A stretch of DNA of 64,000 nt from Gracilariopsis chorda (GCA_003194525.1 NBIV01000177.1:62001-126000), one strand, 5' to 3'; shown: positions 41,701 through 52,919, numbered from the stretch's first letter. A program made the numbers and translations. The notes: a model not told the origin generated them from the letters alone.

Positions 41701-44700
41701 ATATGATAGGTATCAACTCGCCGTGGTGAATGGAGTAGCTCAAATTGAGCCCGATAAACCGTTCAACGTGCTGGTCGCCAATCTAGGCTCTACGCCCCAG
41801 TCACTGGTGAAAAACCAAGTCATTGGTTCGGTAATGCCCCACCCCACCGCGATGGTTCCCACGAGAATGACCGCCGCCGATGTCCTCGGTCTCGTTCACT
41901 CTAAGGAGGGGGAGGACACTGCCGTCTAAATGCCGAAATGCTCGGATGCTAAGCCGGTTCCAACGAGTTACGACCGGATTGATCCCGTGAAAGAACTCGA
42001 GGAACTTGACCTCGGTCATGTGCCGGAATCGCACTGTGAACGTCTCCGTGAGATGCTACGGAATTTCACCACGATGTGGGATGGCTCCCTAGGGGAGATT
42101 ACTACAACGGACCACCGGATTGACTTGCTACTTGATACCAGGCCGATCGCTCAGCACCCCTATAGGGCAGGCCCTAAAGCTCGAGAAGAGGAAGAATTCC
42201 AAGTGGAAAAGATGCTCCGAGCTGGAGTAATAGAACCGGCTTAGTCACCGTGGGCATCCCCAGTGGTACTGGCTCCGAAACCGGATGGATCCTGGGGCTT
42301 TTGCATCGACTACCGTCGACTGAACGCCGTAACCATCAAGGATGTGTACCCGATCCCACGAATGGATGAGTACATCGATTCAATCGGAAATGCTACCGTT
42401 TTCAGGGCTCTAGACCCCAATTGGGGATACTGGCAGGTGCCCGTCAGGGAACAGGACCGCGACAAGACTGCTTTTGTCTGTCACTCCGGACTCTACCGTT
42501 TCAAACGGATGCCTTTTGGTTTGACCAATGCTCCCGCTACTTTCCAGCGTGCTATCGACATACTACTGGCTCGCTTCAAATGGCGTACATGCCTCGTCTA
42601 CCTGGACGATATCATAGTATTCTCAGATAATCTGGATGACCACCTCACACACGTGAGAGATATCATGACCACGCTACGTGAGGCTGGAGTTACTCTCAAG
42701 TTGAGGAAATGTGAGTTCTTTACAGATACAGTGAAGTATCTGGGCCACATAATCCGCCCTGGGCGTGTGATGATCGAGGAAGCTCGAGTTAAGTCGCTCC
42801 GTCAAGCGAAGGAACCCGCCACTCAAACGGAACTACGCTCCTTTCTAGGATTAGTCAACGTCTATCGATGGTTTATCCCGAATTGTGCGGATATCTCAGC
42901 ACCCTTGAACGCGCTCTTGCGGAAAGGCCAACCACCGAAATTGGAACCCTTTACGTCCGTCGAGACGAAGGCGTTTAACTCCCTCAAGGAGGCTGTAACA
43001 TCAGCACCGATCTTATCGTTACCGAAACCCGGACTACTGTTTACCGTAGAAACGGATGCTAGTGACTACCAAGTAGGTTGCGCCCTCTTTCAGACAACTC
43101 CCGAAGGAGAACGAACCCCTGTTGGGTACTGGTCACGCTCACTGAATGTTCACGAGCGGAATTACTCCGTCTCGGAGAAAGAGTGTCTTGCAGTTGTGTG
43201 GGCACTCTCCACTCTCCGCCCCTATCTTATGGGTGTGCACTTCACCGTTTACACGGATCACTCGTCATTACGATGGCTCATGACAGTCTCTGAACCGTCA
43301 GGCCGCTTAATGCGTTGGAGGCTCCGCCTTGCGGAATTCGACTTCGAGGTGATCTACAAGAAGGGCACAAAGAACGCTCAGGCGGACGCGCTGTCGCGTT
43401 TACCCACAGATGGTGAAACACTACCCGCTGGGGACGAGGAGATTCTTTGCTTCGTCGTCGACGGTCGAGAACCGGAGAACCCGGACCGTGAACCCGATAA
43501 CCAGGATGAAGAACCGGAATCGGATGATGAACTGGACGCACTACTCGTCTCGGAAGATGCTCAGAAACCCCCACCGGGTAATTTCGTGCCAATACCCCCG
43601 GAGGAGATGGTCAGGGAACAACAAGGTGTTCCCTTCTGCACTCAGATTCGCGCCCGACTTAATGGCGGTGCGCAACTCCCTTTCGAGGTGAATGATGTTG
43701 GATACCTCGTCAGGACGGTTCAAACAACCCCACAGGTAGTGGTACCGCATACTCTACAATCTAGAGTGTTGCACTTGTCACACTATGCGAAACTTGGTGG
43801 ACACGCCGGTGGACGGAAACTTTACCTCACGTTGCGACGGAGTTACTATTGGCCAGCCATGGCTGTGGACTGCTACGCGACTGTGCGGTCATGAACGGAG
43901 TGTGACAAAAACAGGGTCAAACTCCGGAAGCACTCAACGAAGTTGAAGTTATTCCCAGCACGGGCCCCTCTCGAGTTTGTCGCAGTTGACCTCTTGGGAC
44001 CGCTGCTCACCACAAAGCGTGGACATAAGTTTTTACTCGTTATCACGGATCGTTTCTCCAAGTTGGTTCGCACCGTACCTTTACGGAAGATATCCGCTTT
44101 CGCGGTGGCGCAACCCTTCGTCACCCATTGGGTATTTGTCTACGGACCACCTGTTAACATTCTATCCGATAACGGAAAGCAATTCGCATCGCGATTCTTT
44201 GAGGACGTGTGTCGGATTCTCGATATCAAGAATCTGTTCACAACGACCTACCACCCCCAGTGTAATGGGCAGGTCGAGCGGTTTAACCGAACGCTGTTAG
44301 CCTCTCTCCGTTCTTACGTTGCTGATCACCCCAAAACATGGGACCTGTACACTGACGCCTTGACGTTTGCGTATAACACACAGGTACACCGTACAACGGG
44401 TTTGACTCCATTTGAATTGGTACTTTCGCGTCATCCGCCCGCCGTAGCGTTGGAACCCTAGCCTACGCTGGCAAACTTCCCTTCCGTGAAGGATTATCGC
44501 CAACGATGGAAAGCGTGGCTTACGAAGTTAATCCCGGTCGCCCGGAGCTCCATGGCACGAGCACAGGCCGCGTACAAGCGTGATTTTGACTCTCGTGTAC
44601 GAGGTACAGCACTGCCAATTAGGGAGGGTGACTACGTCTTCGTCCGTAAAGAGCACTGGAACCCTGATAAGGAGAAACGGCATAAGCTCTCACCCGTCGC

Positions 44701-46729
44701 GGACGGTCCCTACAAGGTCATATCAGTGGATAACGACACCTTAGTGGGGGAAATGAACGACGCTCATGAGCGGATTTCCCGCGATCGCGTTGTCATGGCA
44801 CCGCCACCTTCCGTAGAGGTTGCTTATTAAGATGAGAACCAACACACCCCAGTGGAACAACCCACATCTGTGGTTAACAGGCCTTCTGTGTTGCCACACC
44901 CTTCGAGGGGACTCTCAGATATACCGTCCTTATCGGACGCAGGCCCGAATGGCCTTTCTTCTCTAACGCCACCGCGCGGTGTCTATGCCCGCAGTTTGGG
45001 CACTTCTACCACTCCCCATGCCGCTCCATCTAAGGAGGGGGAGGAGAACCCTAACTCTCGTCGAGAGACTGAAACCGCTTCGTCGCGTCATGACAACCGT
45101 GGTGCACGGACCTCCGGAAACATCGAAAAGGATAATAGTGGACCGAGAGTTCCGTCTACTGACGTTCCATCTTCGCATTTGCGCGCTACAGCTACCGCTG
45201 AACCCTCTCGAGGAAGTTCTACCGCATCTGCGCCAGATCGCACTCCCCACCGGGATTCTAGTCGTCAAAATGCACCACGCAGTGGGAAGTCTCTCGCCAA
45301 ACTGAAATCGTTGCAGGAAACTATTCGCGTTCGCGATACTGAACCGGCTGTGCCGTCGAGCGTTGATCCGCATTCCATGGGTCACGGTTCGTCAACAACA
45401 GCTACGCTGGATAATGCAGAGCAGGCCCTCGCGGGATCCTCTGAGCCGACTACATTGGACGTGGTAACTCCTACTGCACGGCAGAACACACCGGCCAGAC
45501 CGGGCAAGCACACCGTACAGGACGGAAGGAAAACGACCAGCAAGCTGGATTCTGGTTTAGGACCATCGCGCAGTCGCGAACTCACTCCGAGTGTCTCGGT
45601 TGATCCCGACAGTGTCGCCGAAGTCGCACCGGTGACTCTGGAAGGAAAGCATGTCAAAGACGGAAATACTTCGTCGCCGAAGCGGGACAACACACCGGCA
45701 GCACCGTTGCAACCGCCCTTAGGTGAGGAGGCGGAACGCAACACGGCGCGGACAACCCTCGACCATCCGTTGCAAACGGCACGTGACCCCGACACCGTAC
45801 GGACGGCAAAGGCACCAATTACCGCCCGAGGCGAGTGGACGCGTACTGTACGACGCACCGTGGTACAACCGACTTCGTCGTCTGAAGCACCCCCGTCAAG
45901 ACGGATATCTACACACAAACCTGTGGTTCGCAACCCAGATGCTCATCTTTCAGATGCGTTAGAAGCCCCTCAAACGGTGTCGTCAATAGACGCCCCCTCA
46001 AGGAGTGAAGAAACCGCGAAGCGGGATACTCTAACCCACAGCAAGGGTCCCGATACGCACCATCAAGTGGTCGACGCAAACGGCCGTGCCGAGGACCTCC
46101 AGACCCGCGAAACGGATGAACCTACCCGGAAACCGGTTAATGACCCCTCTAAGGGCATGGACAGGCAGTACCAAGCCATGCCCCTTCCGGGGAAGACAGT
46201 CCAATACCCGCCAGTGGTGGTAGAGCCTGCCGTGCAGGACGCGATAATGCGAACACGGCGAGGCCGGGAAGTCTACAAACAGGAGTTTGTCGTTGACCAC
46301 ATTGTGGAACATTCTTACCATCCGGATGGTTACATCCAGTACCGCGTACGCTGGTTCGGTTTCGGGCCCGAATATGATTCGGATGAGCCGATAGAGCACC
46401 TCCCACGTTCGAAAGTGGTTTCATATCATCGCAGAACGCGAACAGGAATCCCGGCATCGGTGATACACGCCCAAGTGGGATAAGCACGCCACTGCGGTGG
46501 AAAGGAAGGAAATGAAGGATCGAGTTGTGGTGTGGAAAGGAAAAAAAAGAAGAAAGCCGCGAAAGCGTGTGTGTTGTTGGAAGAACCTCGGAAGAGTTGG
46601 TCGCAGATTCGTTGTTCGCAGCTAGGTGCTCGTTACCCAGAGTGGGATGGAGAACCGGCGAACCGGACTTACATTTAAGGACCTTGCCCGGTGCTTCCGT
46701 CGCCATCGTGGATGTCGTATTCGCACCTC

Positions 46730-46741
46730 AGGAGGGGGATA
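46730..46741 (+). other. Element 2 polypurine tract
   Basis: AGGAGGGGGATA immediately before the 3' LTR, matching element 1's AGCGGGGGGATA in the same place. Confidence 0.75.
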
Positions 46742-47647
46742 TGAAGTGCAATCCTCAAGGAGGAAGACTCAGCGATGCCCTGTGGACTTGGTGTTTTTTT
46801 TGGCCGCTTTCGCGTGTTTATGATTACTACCGCTATTAGCGGGTGTCTCAGCCCTCAGCGGATCCGCGCTGTGCGCCAGGTGCACACCTGTGCATGCGCC
46901 GTGTGCCGCCCAAGGCGTGAGTGGACCACGTGTGACACGGATAGTCAAGAGGAGGTTGGCACCACGGTGTGGACATTTAGTTAACTTATATTTATTATTT
47001 ATTATTTATCTACGCTACAGTAGGGAGATTACTACACTATATAGTGGCTCGGCAACCTCGCCCTGACACTGAGTAAACTTCCCCAACCAGGGTTCTTGGC
47101 TCTAAGTCTTTTCCGCTTTCGCGAGTCTTCTACACTCCTCGGAGGTAAAGCCGCGTTACTAACGGTAGACCTATCCACCCTGCGTCACTAGGAGTATCAC
47201 CGCCTTGGGCACTTGTCACTTAATTAACCACCGCCGTGTTCTCGCCCCTGTATAGGGTTCCTTTGTACCTTTTTTCGTGGTCCCGTTGGCCCACACCCCC
47301 GTCGCCCCCAATCGGACATCCCTCGTATTTCCCTTACCCCACTCTCGTGGTTCCTACCCCTTTGTGTGGTTGCTCGTCACCGCTGACGCGTGTCTCTCGT
47401 GCCGGTATCCCGTGACGTATTCCCCCACTTACGTGGACTCGTACTCCTTGGAAGGGCTGTTTTCCCATTCTTGGTGATCCTAATCCTACCGTTTCAACTC
47501 TCCCCGCTTGGCGTGAGGGTGAGCCTCGGCTTTACAACCCGACTCCGTCGTGCTCATCCGGAGAGGCTCCGTTCGCTGTGTTACCCTCCAGAGGGGAAGA
47601 TTCCGAACGTCTTCGTGTGTTGTCCCGCTTGCGGGTATTGCACTACA
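46742..47647 (+). repeat. Element 2 3' LTR
   Basis: 906 bp copy of the 5' LTR, with about 2 percent difference by eye, followed directly by GACTT, the second copy of the target duplication. Confidence 0.95.
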
Positions 47648-47652
47648 GACTT

Positions 47653-48130
47653 TGAGGTTGCTGTCTTCCGATTGTTGCACGCAATGACCAAGCAGGCATG
47701 CTGAACTATTGGAAAGAATTTAAGACTTGCGATTTGAGTTTAAACAAACAATCTAGTCCTAGTGTCTATCCGCCCGGATGTAATGTTGCCAAATGATTTT
47801 TTTTTGAAGGTTTTGAACCTTTCATACACGCGTCAGAAACGGTGTTTTTGAATCAAAAGTACGTTTTTGATATCAAAAAAGCCGGTTTTCTGAAGCTCTG
47901 TAGTAAATTAGCCATATTTCACAAGCACATCTCTATCAACCCATTTGGTTGTCTTAAGTTTCTGCTTCTCACCTAGCATAAACAACAGAAGCTTAGAATT
48001 TTTGCTATACAAAAACATGTTGCATAACTTATACGGACTACAAAAGGCAAAAAATTCCGATCAAAATAACTAAAATTAAACGTAAAGTTGATTGTTTTGA
48101 CCTCATATGAGGTCAGCGGTCCGATAGACA
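47653..48130. other. A/T-rich spacer
   Basis: Strongly A/T-rich, with T runs and TTTTTGATATCAAAAA at about 47865-47880. No gene seen. It may include an unrecognised end of the neighbouring PIF/Harbinger relic, but I could not match terminal inverted repeats. Confidence 0.35.
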
Positions 48131-49560
48131 CTAGGAACCCGTACTTCTTAGATTATCTCCACTGACAGCCGCAAAACAGCAAATAATTTTTTTGGGCTCA
48201 CTGGCCATCTCCACCACGGTGAGAAAAATAGCTAATTGGTAAAAAGATTCCAATTTGCGAAGCAAATCCTCGGGATTTGCTTCGAAAATTGGAACCAGTT
48301 CAACAAAAGAGCATCCACGTGCGACGCTCTGGTTTGGGAAACGCTTGATAGCTTCGCGCCAGAACTTCGAAACGTCCACTGCCGGAATACTGTTTGGGCC
48401 TCCGCCCATATCATTTCTTCTTCAGTTAGTCCTTCAATAACCATCATGTTGTGAAGAATTATGCAGCAATACATGACATATCGCATTGTATCCACTCTCC
48501 AGAAACGCGATGGGCGTTGTAATATATTCCGTCTGCCTTGCAGAACCCCGAACGCCCTTTCAACATCTTTGCAACGTCCTTCCTGCCACCGCGAAAGATT
48601 CTTTTCCTTCTTCGTTACAGGTTCCTGCACAGTGTGCACGAATATTGAATACTTTGGATAAACAACATTGCATAAGAAGTACGGAACATGATGTTCGTTT
48701 CCGTTGATTGTGGAAGAAATCTTGGGAGGAAAGATACACTCACAGATTTTGTTAAGCAGTGGTGAGTTTTTCAATACATTTATATCGTTTGCACTTCTTG
48801 GGGTACCGAAGAAGGCATGCCAGATGTAGCGTTTGTCGTCAATAATAGCCTCCAAGGTAACACAAGCTTTCGTCTCCTTGCCTTGATACTGTCCACGCCA
48901 CGCGACAGGGCAGTTCTTCCACAGCCATTTGCAGCAATCAATGCTTCAAATCATCCCTGGAAATCCCAGAGCTCTGGTGCTCTGTAGAATGTTTTGCAAA
49001 TTTTCTTCCGTTGGTCATCATAGGTACGTATCTCGATACGCTGCTACGACGCTTCTACAAAATATCTTCAGGCACTGAGATGCGGTGGATTCACTCATTC
49101 GTATATACTCATTAACACTGTCCGCGGTCCCGCAATACACAATTGACCGCAACGATGCAGTTTATTTTTGCTCAACACGAAAACCAAACACATTGGTACA
49201 GTCTGGTCGTTGTTGAAAGCAGCCATACTATGTCTGTAGCGTTTGGCATATTTTGTCGAATACTGCCGTAGATATGCAAATAAGGCGGCAAAAATGTCGA
49301 CTAGAGTAGACTGGGTTCGGAGCAAGGTAGTCGTTATACAGCCTGTAAAAACCCTCGTGTTTTTTATGGTCAATGTTCGGAGTTTTACCTCGCTGGGAAC
49401 CGCCATAAGGTGGTTTTTCGGTTTCGCTGTCTGAATTTGTCAGCAAGTCGCCTAGAAACTCTCCGAGAGCGTCGTCTATCTCCTCTTGGAGAAAAAAGGA
49501 TGTCATGGCAAGCAAGCACGGTAGGTGCCCTACCGCTGGAGATGGTCGCCAGCCGAGCAT
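48131..49560 (-). pseudogene. PIF/Harbinger-type transposase relic
   Basis: The catalytic half (about 48232-48960) matches plant-type DDE_Tnp_4 transposases nearly word for word: SIDCCKWLWKNCPVAWRGQY with the first Asp, HAFFGTPRSANDINVL with the second, YFLCNVVYPKYSIFV, and CKDVERAFGVLQGRRNILQ with the Glu, followed by MYCCIILHNMMVIE. The N-terminal part is at about 49230-49560 (KHEGFYRLYNDYLAPNPVYS, FCRLICIS). The frame is broken: a stop lies directly before the SIDC segment and frames change between about 48.96 and 49.25 kb. All three acidic residues of the triad are still visible. I found no terminal inverted repeats or 3-bp TWA duplication, so the element boundaries are unknown. Confidence 0.85.
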
Positions 49561-50011
49561 CCAATCAAAACATCATTTTAGACAGAGCCAATGATGGCGT
49601 CCCACGTCTGAAACGTTTTGGTCGTTTGCTCGTCCTTCGGCCTCCTCGGTGTAGATGCTCTTATACCGTTCGAAAAATAAGGCCACGTGCACGTTGTACA
49701 CGTGTCGCAGGGAACGGTAGACAGGTAAAGCTATTCCCACTCCCATCTTAATAATGAAATGGGTGGGCACGGATGTTCTCGATGACAGTTCCGTTGTGAT
49801 AACGTCCACGTCAACCGCACATATATAGTTCTGTAAAGCAATGCGAAGAGAAGTCGTTTCTGCAGCCCTTTTCTGTCGATGGGATCTTATCTCGTTCTCT
49901 GCTTTTCTTGTACCGTCGGTAGTTGAGGAAAGTGCCGTGAGAGGTCTGGAGGGGCAACGCAACCAGAGAGTGTAGGAACCTCTGGAAGTGCAGGTCCGAG
50001 TGAAATCTATA
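49561..50011. other. Spacer upstream of the folate-biopterin transporter
   Basis: 450 bp with no supported gene; it should hold the transporter's promoter. Minus-strand frames here are short and unstructured. Confidence 0.4.
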
Positions 50012-51748
50012 ATGCCGTCTACACATCTGTATGTGAGAGCTGTTCATGAGTTGAGAGCGAACACCTCCGATGTAGTATATCTTGAGATGCAGACACAAAT
50101 GAAACCGTATCCGCTTGCGAAGCATATTTCGAAGCAGTTATGTTTCACCTCTGGCTTTCCCCTATCGTCCTTTCTGGGCAGCACTGCGTCTAAGAAGTGT
50201 TGCTCTGAAACGTATCGAAACAGAGTACCCATGCGACGCACTGGGTATTCGAAGACCCTCATCCGCGCCCTACGTGATAGAGATGTCACTGATAAGCCAC
50301 ATGGGCCGCAAACAATCGCGAATTCGGCCACGAAATTCCCATTCGACAGGCTTCTAGCTGGCTTTGACCCATCACCGGAATTATCAGCCATTCTGACCGT
50401 ATACTTCGTACAAGGGGCGCTCGGCATTTCACGTTTAGCAGTTTCTTTCTTTATGAAGGATGACCTTGGCCTATCACCAGCAGAATCGGCTGCGTTGAGC
50501 GGAGCCGCCATGCTCCCATGGCTTATCAAGCCCTTATATGGATTTCTTAGCGATTCTCTTCCAATTTTTGGGTACCGCCGACGCTCATATCTTATTGCAG
50601 CCGGGGCTCTTGGGGCTACAGCTTGGCTTTGCATGTCTACTGTTGTGGACTCTGCTCTTGGCATCCTCTTTGCTACCGTTACCACGTCCCTATCTGTGGC
50701 TGTGTCAGACGTCGTGGCGGATTCGATTGTTGTCGAAAAAGTACGTGGACTCCCCGATGAACGGTCTGGAGCACTTCAGTCTTTATGTTGGGGAACATCT
50801 GCGATTGGCGGGCTCATGTCTGCGTACTTTAGCGGAAGCCTTTTGGATACGATAGGATCACGAGAAATCTTCGCATTGACCGCAGTGCTTCCGTTAGCCA
50901 CAACGTTTCTCGCTGGCTTGATTCAGGAAAAGAGAGTTCCTCAGACAACTATGTCAAGTTTCTTTCCTATAGCAAAGCAGCGCACTTTGTCTCTGTGGAG
51001 TGCTTTACGAAACCCATCTGTATATCTCCCTATCGTGTTTATCTTCGCTTGGCAAGCAACTCCCTCACCAGAATCTGCACTGTTTTTTTTCACCACAAAC
51101 GAACTTCACTTTGGACCCGAATTCCTTGGGAGGGTGCGGCTGGTATCATCAGGTGCGGCCCTGTTAGGGCTTTGGATGTACAGAACGTACTTGCGAACAG
51201 TTGACTTGAAGACGTTTTTCTTCTGGGCGACTTTACTGAGCGTGCCTCTGAGCCTTACTCAAGTCCTCTTGGTCACCCGTGCTAATGTCTATTTAGGTAT
51301 CTCCGACCAGTTATTTGCACTCAGCGATTCAGCCGTGTTAACAGCGTTGGGCCAAGTTGCATTTATGCCAACTTTGGTCTTGGCCGCACGCTTATGCCCC
51401 CCAGGAGTCGAAGGCACTCTGTTTGCTGCTATCATGAGCATATACAACAGTAGTGGTGCTGTATCGAGTGAACTGGGGGCTTTGCTAACAAGTGCGCTCG
51501 GTGTGAATGATTCCAACTATGATAATTTGTGGCTGCTGGTCTTGCTTTGCAGCCTTAGCAGTCTTTTGGCACTACCACTTCTCAGGTTCATAGATCAGTC
51601 TCCACCAGACACAATACCGGAGAGTGCGACAGCTTTGGGAGACGAAGCTCAAAGTTCAGAACCGCGGGTTTCAGGGGGTTCAACCGAACTGGAACGTGAC
51701 GCCGTGGTGATCCCACCCGCAAATACGGACACATCCAATGCCCCCTGA
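50012..51748 (+). CDS. Folate-biopterin transporter (BT1/FBT family), probably plastid
   Basis: 578 residues from ATG at 50012; an in-frame GTG lies 24 bases upstream. The first 110 residues are Ser/Thr/Arg/Lys-rich and poor in acids, as in a transit peptide, and precede about twelve hydrophobic segments. Family signatures are plain: YFVQGALGISRLAVSFFMKD, PAESAALSGAAMLPWLIKPL, YGFLSDSLPIFGYRRRSYL, VSDVVADSIVVEKVR and LQSLCWGTSAIGG. This matches the cyanobacterial and chloroplast-envelope folate/pteridine transporters of the major facilitator superfamily. The C-terminal 50 residues are acidic and polar. It probably moves folates or pterins across the plastid envelope; the substrate is inferred from the family only. 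Confidence 0.9.
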   Translation: MPSTHLYVRAVHELRANTSDVVYLEMQTQMKPYPLAKHISKQLCFTSGFPLSSFLGSTASKKCCSETYRNRVPMRRTGYSKTLIRALRDRDVTDKPHGPQTIANSATKFPFDRLLAGFDPSPELSAILTVYFVQGALGISRLAVSFFMKDDLGLSPAESAALSGAAMLPWLIKPLYGFLSDSLPIFGYRRRSYLIAAGALGATAWLCMSTVVDSALGILFATVTTSLSVAVSDVVADSIVVEKVRGLPDERSGALQSLCWGTSAIGGLMSAYFSGSLLDTIGSREIFALTAVLPLATTFLAGLIQEKRVPQTTMSSFFPIAKQRTLSLWSALRNPSVYLPIVFIFAWQATPSPESALFFFTTNELHFGPEFLGRVRLVSSGAALLGLWMYRTYLRTVDLKTFFFWATLLSVPLSLTQVLLVTRANVYLGISDQLFALSDSAVLTALGQVAFMPTLVLAARLCPPGVEGTLFAAIMSIYNSSGAVSSELGALLTSALGVNDSNYDNLWLLVLLCSLSSLLALPLLRFIDQSPPDTIPESATALGDEAQSSEPRVSGGSTELERDAVVIPPANTDTSNAP

Positions 51749-51836
51749 GCTCAACGCAAGGCCATTTCTGGACATGCCATATTGGCCTTTTGGTTTAGGT
51801 TCAATAGTTCATCTTTACTAATGCTTCAGCTCTACT

Positions 51837-52919
51837 TCATGTTGCAGTTTGAACCGAATCCGTTTCTCCCCTTACATCGGTCTTTTCTCGATACGCGTCG
51901 CTTATTCGGTTGAACTCCCTTTTCCAAAACCGCTTGTCAGGCACAAAAGGATTGGTGCCATTAGAAGCTAATATCGTGCAGCTTGGAAAGTCGAACTCAG
52001 TGTCAGGATCAGCTTCATTTAACTGCGAAACGGAACGTCCATAGACGAGAGCTTGACAAACAACCTGTGCTAAATCGACCCGGCTGATAGAGCGAGCACT
52101 AATCCCGGCGGCTCCGGTTTCAGGATTCAATACAATTTCTTGTATTCCGCCCTGAGTATCGGAAAGGTTTGCCACCCTAAGAATCACATACGGTAACCCG
52201 CTCTCTTTCACAATTTGTTCTGCCTTCACTTTGGCAGAACCGCGTCCGCTTTTAGGCTCCGATGCGCTTATCAATACAAATCTTGAAATGCCACCAGTCT
52301 CTTGAGCCGCCTTTACCAGGTTACGCACACCCGTCACATCGACCGCTGCGAAGCCACCTGGGAGCCACCACGAAGCACCGCTTGCACAAACAATAGCAGT
52401 GCAGCCGTCAACTGCATCGAGCACTTGACTGTAATTTGAGATATTACCTTCAAAGATATCCACATTGGAACCAGATGGTCCAAACAGCTTTTCTGCGCGG
52501 TCAAAGCTGCGAGTCAGAACGCGAACGTTAAATTCCTGGTTGAGCAGACCTAGTGAAATCCACTGACCGGTTCTGCCGGTACCGCCTGTCACAAGAACTG
52601 GATTCGGCTTCAATATATCATCTTCTTCATTGACATCCGATTGCTGTTCCTGCACACCGCCGGAGCGCGGTCCGTAGTAGATGGTTCCTTTACCCATCCG
52701 CTTCATAGTGAGATCATCAATCGTGCGCTCAAAGGCAGATGGTTTTCGGACTGGGCGCTTCCGAGCTCTAGAAGAAGGTTCCTTTGGCTCCTCAGTGGAA
52801 CATACAGGATGTCGCGGGCATTTTGTACGTGGACTGTGACAGTTGAAAAATACGTAATCGCCAACAAATTCAGTTCTTCTGTTAAGAAAAGGAGATATGA
52901 AACCCGCCGGTTTCTTCAT
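51837..52919 (-). CDS. Atypical short-chain dehydrogenase (NmrA-like), probably plastid
   Basis: 360 residues. The Rossmann fold starts at about residue 106 with VLVTGGTGRTGQWI (G-x-x-G-x-x-G). It continues with DIFEGNISNYSQV, a downstream TAIVCASGA strand, a RFVLISASEPKSG strand and LPYVILRVANLSD, the order seen in atypical SDRs such as the NAD(P)-binding proteins of chloroplasts. The canonical Tyr-x3-Lys is not evident, as in many NmrA-like members that sense rather than reduce. Residues 1-60 have Cys, Arg and Ser and may be a transit peptide. A conserved-looking block FERTIDDLTMKRMGKGTIYY at about 64-83 precedes the fold and is unusual. It is convergent with the transporter, 88 bp stop to stop. 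Confidence 0.85.
   Translation of the reverse strand: MKKPAGFISPFLNRRTEFVGDYVFFNCHSPRTKCPRHPVCSTEEPKEPSSRARKRPVRKPSAFERTIDDLTMKRMGKGTIYYGPRSGGVQEQQSDVNEEDDILKPNPVLVTGGTGRTGQWISLGLLNQEFNVRVLTRSFDRAEKLFGPSGSNVDIFEGNISNYSQVLDAVDGCTAIVCASGASWWLPGGFAAVDVTGVRNLVKAAQETGGISRFVLISASEPKSGRGSAKVKAEQIVKESGLPYVILRVANLSDTQGGIQEIVLNPETGAAGISARSISRVDLAQVVCQALVYGRSVSQLNEADPDTEFDFPSCTILASNGTNPFVPDKRFWKREFNRISDAYREKTDVRGETDSVQTAT

Larger units (their letters stand above)
37794..47647 (+). mobile_element. Ty3/gypsy chromovirus LTR retroelement, element 2 (fossil)
   Basis: About 9.85 kb flanked by the 5-bp target duplication GACTT (37789-37793 and 47648-47652). Parts in order: 5' LTR; primer-binding site; gag at about 38.8-40.9 kb, starting with MSRRPSSAGPVVTRSRS; protease with VLDTGAGPNF near 41.2 kb; reverse transcriptase with YLDDII near 42.6 kb; RNase H about 43.0-43.4 kb; integrase about 43.7-44.5 kb; a long Pro/Thr/Ser-rich tail about 44.9-46.2 kb; and a chromodomain (YIQYRVRWFGF) about 46.3-46.45 kb. 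It is a sister of element 1 throughout gag-pol but has mostly different LTR sequence. The coding part carries roughly half a dozen interruptions. The LTRs differ at only about 20 of 906 positions by eye, so the insertion is younger than element 1's appears. Confidence 0.95.

Noticed and set aside
44963-45385. Minus-strand frames inside element 2
   Set aside because: They mirror the GC-rich coding tail of the element and have no equivalent in element 1.
26529-47647. The retroelement micro-hairpins as rho-independent terminators or bacterial-type elements
   Set aside because: Eukaryotic context, no T-tracts after the stems, and location inside coding frames.
47653-49990. Terminal inverted repeats for the PIF/Harbinger relic
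   Set aside because: I looked for matching ends with a 3-bp TWA duplication and found none convincing.
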